NCBI RefSeq assembly: GCF_022352215.1
Contig: NZ_JAKRWF010000001.1
Location: 1,302,001 to 1,366,000, forward strand
DNA: 64,000 nucleotides
Direction of reading: 5' to 3'
Origin: Flavihumibacter cheonanensis
GTDB lineage: Bacteria > Bacteroidota > Bacteroidia > Chitinophagales > Chitinophagaceae
The notes beneath the pieces were generated by a model. The model was not told where the DNA came from and ran no database searches. It saw only the letters and a list, made by a program, of their open reading frames with translations. Shown here piece by piece: positions 56,640 through 64,000 of the stretch. Position 1 is the stretch's first letter. The number at the start of each line of letters is the position of its first letter. The translations under genes and the position numbers were made by a program.

Positions 56640-59125
56640 TGAAGTGGCTGCCATTCATTTCTTTCCTGGTGTTATTCCTAGTTAACGGTCTGGCATTACA
56701 GGCTCAGTTAAAAACAGCACAGCTGAGCGGCAGGATTATTGATCAGGATGACAAACCCATCCCTGCTGTAACCATCACGGTATTAGGGAAAAAACAAGCA
56801 GTTCAGTCAAACGACAGCGGCTACTTTCAACTAACGGTTCCGGCTAACCGTGCATTTGCATTGGTATTCAGTCACGCAGGATTTAGTACGCTCCAGCGGA
56901 ATTTCCTATTAAATGCAGGCGAAAATGAATTTGTTCCCATCCGGATGCTGCCAGGCAAGACAGAACTCGAAGAAGTAACGGTAACGGATGAACGCAGCAG
57001 AAGAGAATCAGGCCTTGTTACCATCAATCCCAAACAAGCAATTAATATTCCCTCTCCTGGTGGCGGTATCGAAAGTTTGATCAAGGTATTTGTGGGATCC
57101 AACAATGAACTCACATCCAATTATAATGTAAGGGGAGGCAGTTACGATGAGAACCTGATTTATATAAACGATTTTGAAATTTTCCGGCCTTACCTGGTCA
57201 GAAATGGGCAGCAGGAAGGACTTAGTTTTATCAACCCGGAAATGACCCGGTCGGTTCAGTTTTACAATGGAGGCTTTCAGGCACGGTATGGCGATAAACT
57301 CTCATCCGTTCTTGATATACAATACAAGAAACCAAAAGAACATGGTGGTTCAGCCTATATAGGATTATTGGAGCAGGGATTACAATTGGAAGGCAGTGGG
57401 AAGAAAAAACCCTTTACCTATTTAATCGGAGTGCGTAACCGCAACAACCGGAACCTGCTAAGCAGCCAGGAAACCAAAGGAAATTATGTTCCCTCTTCTG
57501 CGGATCTGCAGGGATTGTTTACCTGGAAATTTTCAGAAAAATGGTCGGCCGAGTTTTTTGGCAATCTTTCCCGTACCCGTTTTGAACTGGAACCGGCTTT
57601 CAGTCAACCCAGCACCTCTGTTTTCTCTCCTTTCTTCACCAGTAATATTGGATTGGATATTTATTTTGAAGGACGTGAAAAAGATCGGTATTCAACCAGT
57701 ATGGCCGGGCTTTCGGTAACTAAACAGGTAACTAAAAACCTGCGACTGAAATGGCTGGCTTCCTGGTTTGAAAACAAGGAAGCCGAATCCATTGATATTA
57801 CAGGCGCATACTTATTTGGTGAGCGATCCTTTGATCGCAGTCGTCCGGATTTTGGTTTAATCGTGAACCCATTGGGTGCAGGCGTATTTCAGCAATATGC
57901 CCGGAATCAACTTAGAATTAGCGTGCTCAATCTTAGTCATAAAGGAACACTGACCAGGGGAAAGCATTTTCACCAATGGGGCATATCGGTTGACAGGCAA
58001 CAGGTGTGGGATCGGTTGAGGGAATTTGAATACCAGGATTCCGCTGGATACAGTTTGCCTTATCAGCCGGGCAACCTGTCCTTGTTTAAAAGCCTTCGTT
58101 CCGATGCCAACCTGGATATTCACCGGGTGGCTGCTTATTGGCAGGATAATATTTCACTGGGAGATTCATCAGGCACCATCCTTCAACTGGGAGCCCGGAT
58201 CAATTACAATGACCTGAATAAAGAATGGCTGGTATCACCCCGTGCAGGCATTAGTTGGAAACCTTCCCGCTGGGAAAAGGATATTATCTTCCGTGCGAGT
58301 GCAGGCATTTACATGCAACCCGCTTTTTACCGGGAATTGCGACGATATGACGGCAGTCTGAATACCGAGGTAAAAGCCCAAAAAAGCTGGCAGGTAAGTG
58401 GTGGATTTGATTATCATTTTCCTGCTTTTAACCAGGTATTGCGATTGAGCACCGAAGCTTATTTTAAATCTTTATGGGATGTTGTGCCCTATGATATTGA
58501 CAATGTGCGATTGCGTTATTTTGGAGAGAACAATGCGCGCGCCTATGCAACCGGCCTGGAAGCACGACTCTATGGAGAATTGGTAAAAGATGCAGAGAGT
58601 TACCTGAGTATCGGGTTCATGCGCACCCGTGAAGACATCAAGGATGATTTCTATTACAAGTACACACTCAATGAACAAAACCAACCTATTGACAGCACTC
58701 TGACACAAAATGGTTACCTGCGCAGACCCACCGACCGTTTGCTGACTATTGGGATGTTTTTTCAGGATTATTTGTCCACCAATAAAAATATCAAGGTGTA
58801 TATCAATGGGCTGTACGGTTCCAACCTGCCTTATAATATTCCCAATTCTGTGCGCTACCGGAATGCGCTGTTCATTGATCCGTATATCCGGATTGACCTG
58901 GGCTTCAGTGCTCTGCTGCTCAATAGCGACAAGTCGCGCCGCCGCCGCCATGCGCCTTTCCGGGAATTTGAAAACATCTGGCTCTCCCTTGAAGTGTTTA
59001 ATTTAATTGACCGCGCCAATACGATTTCCTATCTGCTGATCAAGGATTTCTCCAACACCACCTATGCCATACCCAATCGGCTAACACCCAGGTTATTGAA
59101 TGTGAAGTTGGTGGGGAGGTGGTAG
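56639..59125 (+). CDS. TonB-dependent outer-membrane receptor
   Basis: 828 residues. A signal peptide ends near LALQAQ. A carboxypeptidase-like regulatory domain follows at ~28-110 (LSGRIIDQDDKPIPAVTITV, DSGYFQLTVPANRAFAL). Next a TonB box region (LEEVTVTDERSRRESG) and a plug (SNYNVRGGSYDENLIYINDF, GFQARYGDKLSSVLDIQY). The remaining ~620 residues form a beta barrel ending RLTPRLLNVKLVGRW with a C-terminal aromatic. The substrate is unknown; no SusD gene is next to it, so a SusCD glycan system is unlikely. The GGAAGAT array begins right after its stop. Confidence 0.93.
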   Translation: MKWLPFISFLVLFLVNGLALQAQLKTAQLSGRIIDQDDKPIPAVTITVLGKKQAVQSNDSGYFQLTVPANRAFALVFSHAGFSTLQRNFLLNAGENEFVPIRMLPGKTELEEVTVTDERSRRESGLVTINPKQAINIPSPGGGIESLIKVFVGSNNELTSNYNVRGGSYDENLIYINDFEIFRPYLVRNGQQEGLSFINPEMTRSVQFYNGGFQARYGDKLSSVLDIQYKKPKEHGGSAYIGLLEQGLQLEGSGKKKPFTYLIGVRNRNNRNLLSSQETKGNYVPSSADLQGLFTWKFSEKWSAEFFGNLSRTRFELEPAFSQPSTSVFSPFFTSNIGLDIYFEGREKDRYSTSMAGLSVTKQVTKNLRLKWLASWFENKEAESIDITGAYLFGERSFDRSRPDFGLIVNPLGAGVFQQYARNQLRISVLNLSHKGTLTRGKHFHQWGISVDRQQVWDRLREFEYQDSAGYSLPYQPGNLSLFKSLRSDANLDIHRVAAYWQDNISLGDSSGTILQLGARINYNDLNKEWLVSPRAGISWKPSRWEKDIIFRASAGIYMQPAFYRELRRYDGSLNTEVKAQKSWQVSGGFDYHFPAFNQVLRLSTEAYFKSLWDVVPYDIDNVRLRYFGENNARAYATGLEARLYGELVKDAESYLSIGFMRTREDIKDDFYYKYTLNEQNQPIDSTLTQNGYLRRPTDRLLTIGMFFQDYLSTNKNIKVYINGLYGSNLPYNIPNSVRYRNALFIDPYIRIDLGFSALLLNSDKSRRRRHAPFREFENIWLSLEVFNLIDRANTISYLLIKDFSNTTYAIPNRLTPRLLNVKLVGRW

Positions 59126-59167
59126 CATGGAAGATGAAGGAAAGGAAGATGGAGGAAGGGAAGAGGG
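59126..59167. repeat. Purine-rich GGAAGAT array downstream of the TonB receptor
   Basis: CATGGAAGATGAAGGAAAGG and similar units run from directly after the stop codon. The complementary pyrimidine array lies beyond the four-helix-bundle gene at 59579-59672, giving an inverted arrangement around it. Confidence 0.75.
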
Positions 59168-59185
59168 ACAACGGGAGATCTAGGA

Positions 59186-59539
59186 TTACCAGTTTTTATA
59201 GAGACGATAGAGTTGGGCCGCGATTTTTCTATAATTACCAAGAAGAAGTTCATATTTTTCTGAAGGAATATAGCCACAATCCATCGAAATTTTAAGTGCG
59301 GAAATAGTTTCCTCTGTTGATCCCAAAGCATACACAAATGCCTTCTTTGTTTCATTTGGATAAAAACGTCTGCCCCATCCTTCTGCAATATTCAAAGAAA
59401 CTGATCTGGCAGCGCGATTTAATTGAGAACATAACGAATATAGCTCCGGAGCAGGAAATTGTTTCGTCAAAGCAAATACTTCCATTGCCAATTCCAGAGA
59501 TCTCACATAAACATCCATATCCTCAAGTTTTGCAATCAT
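59186..59539 (-). CDS. Four-helix-bundle (23S rRNA IVS-type) protein
   Basis: 117 residues. LEDMDVYVRSLELAMEVFAL, QLNRAARSVSLNIAEGWGR, KKAFVYALGSTEETISALKI and YELLLGNYRKIAAQLYRLYK match the widespread TIGR02436/IVS four-helix family, first found inside 23S rRNA intervening sequences and now common as free genes. Function is unknown; the family behaves like a mobile passenger. The gene is enclosed by opposite low-complexity arms (59126-59167 and 59579-59672), in line with insertion as a cassette; this is inference. Confidence 0.88.
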   Translation of the reverse strand: MIAKLEDMDVYVRSLELAMEVFALTKQFPAPELYSLCSQLNRAARSVSLNIAEGWGRRFYPNETKKAFVYALGSTEETISALKISMDCGYIPSEKYELLLGNYRKIAAQLYRLYKNW

Positions 59540-59578
59540 GCAGGTAATTTAAATCCTGCAATTGCTACAAAAAACAGT

Positions 59579-59672
59579 TTTTCCACCCATCTTCCCCTTC
59601 CTTTCTTCCTTTTCTCCATTCTTCCTTTCCCCTTTTTTCCCTTCCTCCTTTCTTCCATTGTTCCATCTTCCA
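59579..59672. repeat. Pyrimidine-rich CTTCC array upstream of pdxJ
   Basis: Units such as CTTCCCCTTCC, TTTCTTCC and TCTCCATTCTTCC continue to the pdxJ promoter, pairing in an inverted sense with 59126-59167. Confidence 0.75.
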
Positions 59673-59680
59673 TACATTTG
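59673..59680 (+). promoter_or_regulatory. -7 box of pdxJ, leaderless arrangement
   Basis: TACATTTG with a 4-nt gap to ATG 59685; the -33 position falls inside the pyrimidine array. Confidence 0.6.
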
Positions 59681-59684
59681 CCCC

Positions 59685-60404
59685 ATGACAAAACTCTCAG
59701 TCAACATCAATAAAATTGCCACTATTCGGAATAGCCGCGGGGGGAATAATCCGGATGTGGTGAAGGTTGCTAAGGATGTACAATTATTTGGAGCGGATGG
59801 CGTAACTGTACACCCAAGGCCGGATGAAAGACATATACGGTATGCAGATGTTCGGGCTATCAAACCGATCATCACTACAGAGTTTAATATTGAGGGCAAT
59901 TGCAGGGAAGCAAAATTTATTGATCTCGTATTAGAAGTAAAACCACACCAGGTTACGCTGGTACCTGATGCAGAGGGACAAATCACTTCTGACCATGGCT
60001 GGAATACACTTGAGCATAAAGAATACCTAAAAGAAATGATCCGGATTTTTAAACAGGCCGGTATTCGCACTTCCATTTTTGTGGACCCGGTAGTGGAGAT
60101 GGTGGAAGGTGCAGTAGAAACCGGAACCGACAGAATCGAATTGTATACCGAAGGATATGCCCGACTCTTCCCGGAAAACAAAGAAAAAGCGGTTGGCCCT
60201 TATGTGCAGGCAGCCAATCGGGCGAAGGAACTGGGACTGGGAATTAATGCCGGTCACGATCTTGATCTCCATAACCTGGGCTATTTTTCCAAACAGATTC
60301 CTTTCCTGGATGAAGTTTCTATAGGGCATGCACTGATCTGTGACGCCATCTACCTGGGACTGGAAAACACCATACAGTTGTACCGTCGGCAACTGCAACC
60401 CTAA
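59685..60404 (+). CDS. pdxJ: Pyridoxine 5'-phosphate synthase
   Basis: 239 residues from ATG 59685; codons further upstream are pyrimidine-array sequence and are rejected. It condenses 1-deoxyxylulose-5-P and aminoacetone-3-P in vitamin B6 synthesis. LSVNINKIATIRNSRGG, GVTVHPRPDERHIRYADV, VTLVPDAEGQITSDHGW and LGINAGHDLDLHNLGYF are diagnostic. Single gene with a leaderless-type promoter. The PLP made here serves several enzymes in this window, though no operon links them. Confidence 0.96.
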   Translation: MTKLSVNINKIATIRNSRGGNNPDVVKVAKDVQLFGADGVTVHPRPDERHIRYADVRAIKPIITTEFNIEGNCREAKFIDLVLEVKPHQVTLVPDAEGQITSDHGWNTLEHKEYLKEMIRIFKQAGIRTSIFVDPVVEMVEGAVETGTDRIELYTEGYARLFPENKEKAVGPYVQAANRAKELGLGINAGHDLDLHNLGYFSKQIPFLDEVSIGHALICDAIYLGLENTIQLYRRQLQP

Positions 60405-60473
60405 TTTTTTTTAAAAATTAAATCCAACAGAAAACCTTTCTCGTAGGTATCCAAAACCAATAAACTGGATACC

Positions 60474-61997
60474 ATGAAAAGGACAACAACACAATTCGTT
60501 GCCTGTGCAGCACTGGCAACCCTTATCGGCTTTAGTTCGTGTAAAAAAGAAGACAGCCCGGGTATGGAACCCAAAGGACCGGATGTTGAATTTCTTGTAT
60601 TAGATGAAGGCAATAAACTGGTTCGGTTTAATGCATCAGCGCCCCGCATGCCCATCAGTTCCCTTGCTATTAATGGATTACAGGAAGGAGAATCGTTGCT
60701 GGCAATAGATTTCCGGCCTGCTACCGGTCAGCTATATGCGCTGAGTAATACAAGCAGGCTACTGGTAATCAATCAAACTACAGGCAATACCAATGCCATC
60801 GGTACTATGCCCTTTAGTCCGGTGTTAGCTAGTACAATTGCAGGATTTGATTTCAATCCAACTGTTGATCGCATCCGCATTGTTACAAGCAATGGACAGA
60901 ACCTACGCGTACATCCCGAAACTGGTGCTGTTGTTGCAACGGATGGAGCAATAAATGGAGTGAGTAATGCAATGATTACAGCAGTGGCTTATACCGATAG
61001 CAAAGCCGGAACCAGCACCACTACCCTTTTTGACATCGATACCGAAACAGATATGCTGTACAAGCAGGATCCACCCAACAACGGAACCCTGGTTGCTGTT
61101 GGAAAACTGAATAATGATTTTAGTGGTGAGGTTGGATTTGATATTAGTCCGGATAACAGCGCTGCATTGGCTGTCAACAATAAAAACGGCAAAGCAGAGC
61201 TGTACCGGATTGATCTGACCACAGGTAAATCAATGAAAATTGGTGAATTAATGGGAGTAAACAATCCGATGGGATTAGCCATCCCGACAGATCCTGTAGC
61301 ATATGCTATCGGTGGTGGCATCAACCTGCTCATCTTTGACCCTACCGATCCCATGCCTGTAACAAAAGCAATAACCGGACTTCAACCAGATGAAACCATT
61401 GTAGGAATCGATTTCAGGCCAGCTAACGGTGCCCTATATGCGCTGGGTAGCAGTAGCAGACTTTATGTATTAAACACTTCCAATGGAGCTGCAACGGTGG
61501 TTGGTACTACAGCCTTCAGTACTGCCTTATCCGGAATGCACTTTGGATTTGATTTTAATCCAACTGTAGACAGAATCAGGGTGGTAAGTAATACCGGACA
61601 GAATCTACGCCTTAATCCCAATGATGGTTCTGTTGCTGCCGTTGATGGTAATCTTAATCCTGGAATGCCTTCCGTGAGTGGTGCTGCTTATACTAATAAT
61701 ATACCAGGAGCTACGGCTACCATTTTGTACGATCTGGATTGCGGAACTGATAAACTCTACAAGCAGGATCCTCCCAATAATGGAACATTAGTTGAAGTAG
61801 GTTCAGTTGGAATCAATTTTGAAAACGCGGATGGATTTGATATAGGCGGTCAGTCGGGCAAAGCATGGGCCATTCTGACAGTAAACGGGAGCTCGAAACT
61901 CTATGAAATCAATCTCAATACCGGGGCAGCCACCCCATCAGGTAATTACAGTTTTAGCGGAACCGTCCATGGATTTACAGTAGGACTAGGTTTTTAG
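60474..61997 (+). CDS. Lipoprotein with two DUF4394 propeller domains
   Basis: 507 residues. A lipoprotein signal ends GFSSC (Cys23). Two homologous DUF4394 domains lie at ~45-275 and ~290-505. Both carry the same blocks: LAIDFRPATGQLYALSNTSR and VGIDFRPANGALYALGSSSR, FDFNPTVDRIR twice, DPPNNGTLV twice. The family is a beta-propeller of unknown function often found exported. The tandem copy indicates internal duplication. Surface or periplasm-facing. A strong terminator follows at 62022. Confidence 0.88.
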   Translation: MKRTTTQFVACAALATLIGFSSCKKEDSPGMEPKGPDVEFLVLDEGNKLVRFNASAPRMPISSLAINGLQEGESLLAIDFRPATGQLYALSNTSRLLVINQTTGNTNAIGTMPFSPVLASTIAGFDFNPTVDRIRIVTSNGQNLRVHPETGAVVATDGAINGVSNAMITAVAYTDSKAGTSTTTLFDIDTETDMLYKQDPPNNGTLVAVGKLNNDFSGEVGFDISPDNSAALAVNNKNGKAELYRIDLTTGKSMKIGELMGVNNPMGLAIPTDPVAYAIGGGINLLIFDPTDPMPVTKAITGLQPDETIVGIDFRPANGALYALGSSSRLYVLNTSNGAATVVGTTAFSTALSGMHFGFDFNPTVDRIRVVSNTGQNLRLNPNDGSVAAVDGNLNPGMPSVSGAAYTNNIPGATATILYDLDCGTDKLYKQDPPNNGTLVEVGSVGINFENADGFDIGGQSGKAWAILTVNGSSKLYEINLNTGAATPSGNYSFSGTVHGFTVGLGF

Positions 61998-62021
61998 ACT
62001 TACACTGATACCACAACGCAG

Positions 62022-62049
62022 GCCGGTTCATTCCTGAACCGGCATTTTT
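62022..62049 (+). terminator. Intrinsic terminator after the DUF4394 gene
   Basis: GCCGGTTCA (62022-62030), loop TTCC and TGAACCGGC (62035-62043) are followed by ATTTTTAT. It touches the stop codon of the convergent DUF5916 gene. Confidence 0.88.
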
Positions 62050-64000
62050 ATAAACTAAACCAATAGGTGAATTTTGCGACCAGGGCGCGGTTCTTAACTG
62101 ACATATACTCGGGGAGGTAGTTATCGGTATATACAATGAAAAAATCGGAGGCTGGTTTATAACGCCACTGTAATCGGGTATTCAGATTGACATTTTTGGT
62201 TTGCTCATTATACTGTCCGAATGCAGTAAAGTAAAAATTATTGGTGAGTGTGACATCCACTCTTGGTCCGACCAGCCAGAAACTTCTCCTTCCCCAGCTA
62301 CCCGGCACCCGAATATCATTATAGGTACTGCTCATCGTGATACCCACATAGGGCTGAAAGCGATAACCAAATTCACTGGTCAGTTGGAGTCGGCTTCCAT
62401 CATTGTAATAGCCACCGTATCGAATATTCGCAGCATAGGTAAACAGGCTCTTGGGCTTGGAAATATATTCGATATAAGCAGTATTGAAATGGTGCTGTGT
62501 GCCGGTTGCCAGTGAGTCAGACCCTGTATTGGTCGGATCAAAAGGCATCAGCAATTCAATATAGGTTTTCGATACGTAGGCATTCAGCACTGCCTGGTTT
62601 CGAAAATTGGTGCGATAGGTCAGACTGTGTTCATAATCTGTTTTTCTACCTTGTTCATTGGTATAATAAATGGTTTGAAGCAAAGGACCATGACTGAGAA
62701 CAGGAGATTTTTTCGGAAAAAATAAATAACCAGCCTGGGGATTGAATTTGAGGTAGCCGGTCCGTGGTACATATCCTACCTCGGCCTGGAAATCCTTTCC
62801 TACATATTCATGTTGCCAGGATAAAAACAATTGGCGACTGGTATAATTCAGATTGGCAGCAGTGGTGATGGTACGATTACCACCAACCGGACTAAAAGAT
62901 TTCAACACCAGCGCCTTACCAGTCCAGTAGTTACCGGGAGAAGCCAGGTTGTATTCCAATCCCAGGGTTCTGTTGTATTGCCGGTGCTCCGGAGTTACAG
63001 GATCCTTATCCGGTTCATAATTGATGGATTGCTTATTGACAAACAGGAACCCGATATTGGATCTTGAAAAAACTTTACGCTGCAATGATAACACTGCAAA
63101 ATTCTGAACCGGCAAATCCCGTTCCGGAACTGATTTTGTTTGCATATCCATCAGGCCAATGCGCCAGTCTTTGTTCAGTTTACCACTGAGACGGGCACCA
63201 AACTGGATGGGCACATTCAGACCGATTCGCCTTGAGAAAAACGGGCGGATGTTTGCATAACCGAAGTTGCCGAAGATGTCTGCATTCTCTAAAAAGAATT
63301 GCCTTCGTTCCGGAAAAAACAATTCAAAGCGATCCAGGTTGGTCACCTGACGGTCCACTTCCACCTGGGAGAAATCCGGGTTAACAGTAAGATCCAGGTT
63401 GAGTGAAGAAGTAATACTGATCTTGGCATCAGCTCCAATATCTTTTCTATACTCAGTGGGTGTTCCCTTGTCATAATCTTTGGAGAGACCACCAAGCACA
63501 TAGGGAATCAATGAAATATTGGCTCCGGTTGAAGGTGGTGGTGCATCCCATACAAGATTACCTGTATAGGCGAGTGAAACAGTAGGAAACTGCCTGGGAA
63601 CGGGTGCCCAGCTGCTCTTTTCAAAAGCTTGCAAATCATTCCGGCTAAAATTGATACCCCAGTTGGTAATTCCTTTTTTGTAGCGAATCGTTTTAAAAGG
63701 AACAGCTGCTTCAAAGACCCAGCGATCCTCGTAGTTGACAACTTTGGAAATCCATTTATGATCCCAGCTGAGATCCATTTTACCACCTTCGTAAATAAAA
63801 CCATCCCATTGTGCACCTGCTGCATTGGCACCAAATGAAAATCCGCTGGTCTGATCTTCAAAGGGATCAAAGAAAAACAGGAAGTTGTCATTTTTCTGAA
63901 AAGCAAAATCTCTTCGCAAAGACTCTACTACATAGTTACCAGTGTTGCCATGATAACACACTGCAACCAGGTAAATGAAATGATCATCGTAACTCATCTG
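62048..64000 (-). CDS. DUF5916 outer-membrane protein, partial (N-terminus beyond window)
   Basis: 650 codons visible, open to the window edge; the N-terminus is missing. The visible start YDDHFIYLVAVCYHGNTG is the second half of a CBM9-like domain (FIYEGGKMDLSWDHKWISKV, EAAVPFKTIRYKKGITNWGI). The rest is the DUF5916 barrel: NPDFSQVEVDRQVTNLDRFE, FFPERRQFFLENADIFG, PFFSRRIGLN, and many aromatic-rich strands to the C-terminal FTYWFSL. The family occurs in the outer membrane of Bacteroidota; function is unproven, with a possible link to carbohydrate binding through CBM9. Confidence 0.9.
   Translation of the reverse strand, partial: QMSYDDHFIYLVAVCYHGNTGNYVVESLRRDFAFQKNDNFLFFFDPFEDQTSGFSFGANAAGAQWDGFIYEGGKMDLSWDHKWISKVVNYEDRWVFEAAVPFKTIRYKKGITNWGINFSRNDLQAFEKSSWAPVPRQFPTVSLAYTGNLVWDAPPPSTGANISLIPYVLGGLSKDYDKGTPTEYRKDIGADAKISITSSLNLDLTVNPDFSQVEVDRQVTNLDRFELFFPERRQFFLENADIFGNFGYANIRPFFSRRIGLNVPIQFGARLSGKLNKDWRIGLMDMQTKSVPERDLPVQNFAVLSLQRKVFSRSNIGFLFVNKQSINYEPDKDPVTPEHRQYNRTLGLEYNLASPGNYWTGKALVLKSFSPVGGNRTITTAANLNYTSRQLFLSWQHEYVGKDFQAEVGYVPRTGYLKFNPQAGYLFFPKKSPVLSHGPLLQTIYYTNEQGRKTDYEHSLTYRTNFRNQAVLNAYVSKTYIELLMPFDPTNTGSDSLATGTQHHFNTAYIEYISKPKSLFTYAANIRYGGYYNDGSRLQLTSEFGYRFQPYVGITMSSTYNDIRVPGSWGRRSFWLVGPRVDVTLTNNFYFTAFGQYNEQTKNVNLNTRLQWRYKPASDFFIVYTDNYLPEYMSVKNRALVAKFTYWFSL

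Noticed and set aside
59126-59672. Insertion sequence around the four-helix-bundle gene
   Set aside because: No transposase and no clean terminal inverted repeats or target duplication; the arms are low-complexity, so it is listed only as a possible cassette.
1-64000. tRNA, rRNA or riboswitch genes
   Set aside because: Intergenic stretches were read for cloverleaf-like arms with a TTCRANTC loop and for known riboswitch cores; none convincing was seen, though this was by eye only.

Overview
The window looks like chromosomal DNA of a Bacteroidota bacterium, most likely the Chitinophagaceae/Chitinophagia branch. Reasons: type IX secretion (T9SS) sorting domains on secreted proteins, a TonB-dependent receptor with a carboxypeptidase-like N-domain, DUF5916, DUF6702 and VPS10-type families, promoter -7 boxes of the Bacteroidota form TAnnTTTG with almost no Shine-Dalgarno sequences, and the order infA-rpmJ-rpsM-rpsK-rpsD-rpoA-rplQ-carA. 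No tRNA, rRNA, transposase, phage or CRISPR locus was recognised. The family-level placement is inference.

Layout. 1-4697 (minus): three secreted proteins, a decapeptide-repeat surface protein cut by the window edge and two T9SS cargo proteins. 5013-7124: a small Ala-rich lipoprotein with 3' hairpins, then an ECF sigma factor translationally coupled to a membrane protein whose cytosolic part sits where an anti-sigma factor belongs and whose outer part is an HtrA-like serine protease. 7118-14376 (minus): a four-gene set typical of Planctomycetes (DUF2231/PSCyt1/DUF1549/DUF1553, DUF1501, PVC-type cytochrome c dehydrogenase-like protein, DUF1080). 14511-29749: mostly housekeeping genes (nucleotidyltransferase, PLP deaminase, lipB, RluD-type pseudouridine synthase, a trmH-like/UbiA/ruvX/def operon, mutS, glycerophosphodiesterase, cysteine desulfurase, glmM, methyltransferase). 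29742-37252: envelope functions (LTA-synthase-like phosphotransferase, PAP2, CNNM/HlyC, DUF6702, HupE/UreJ, M1 peptidase).

37253-38153 is a repeat-rich, gene-poor island with five kinds of short tandem repeat. It is followed by a ribbon-helix-helix/SPFH operon, an esterase, a MORN-type protein and a VPS10 beta-propeller. 43502-49410 (minus) carries aroQ, a GNAT, carA and the distal ribosomal protein/rpoA cluster. 49597-53752 holds a hypothetical gene, a homogentisate-dioxygenase-like gene, a phosphodiesterase, a Tat-type HisC-like aminotransferase and a small membrane protein. 53776-64000 holds a TolB-like propeller, a TPR lipoprotein, rpe, a TonB receptor, a four-helix-bundle gene between low-complexity arms, pdxJ, a duplicated DUF4394 lipoprotein and a DUF5916 protein cut by the window end.

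The least explained structure is intergenic. A 7-bp-period repeat (GTGAGAC and variants, usually in inverted arrangement, often joined to GGAAGA-type arrays) recurs at four or more sites. A separate array at 37631-37777 repeats a 10-bp core exactly every 21 bp. Several genes also have TAnnTTTG only 4-6 nt before ATG, which predicts leaderless mRNAs. The sigma/anti-sigma-protease pair is the best candidate for an unusual protein-level signalling mechanism.
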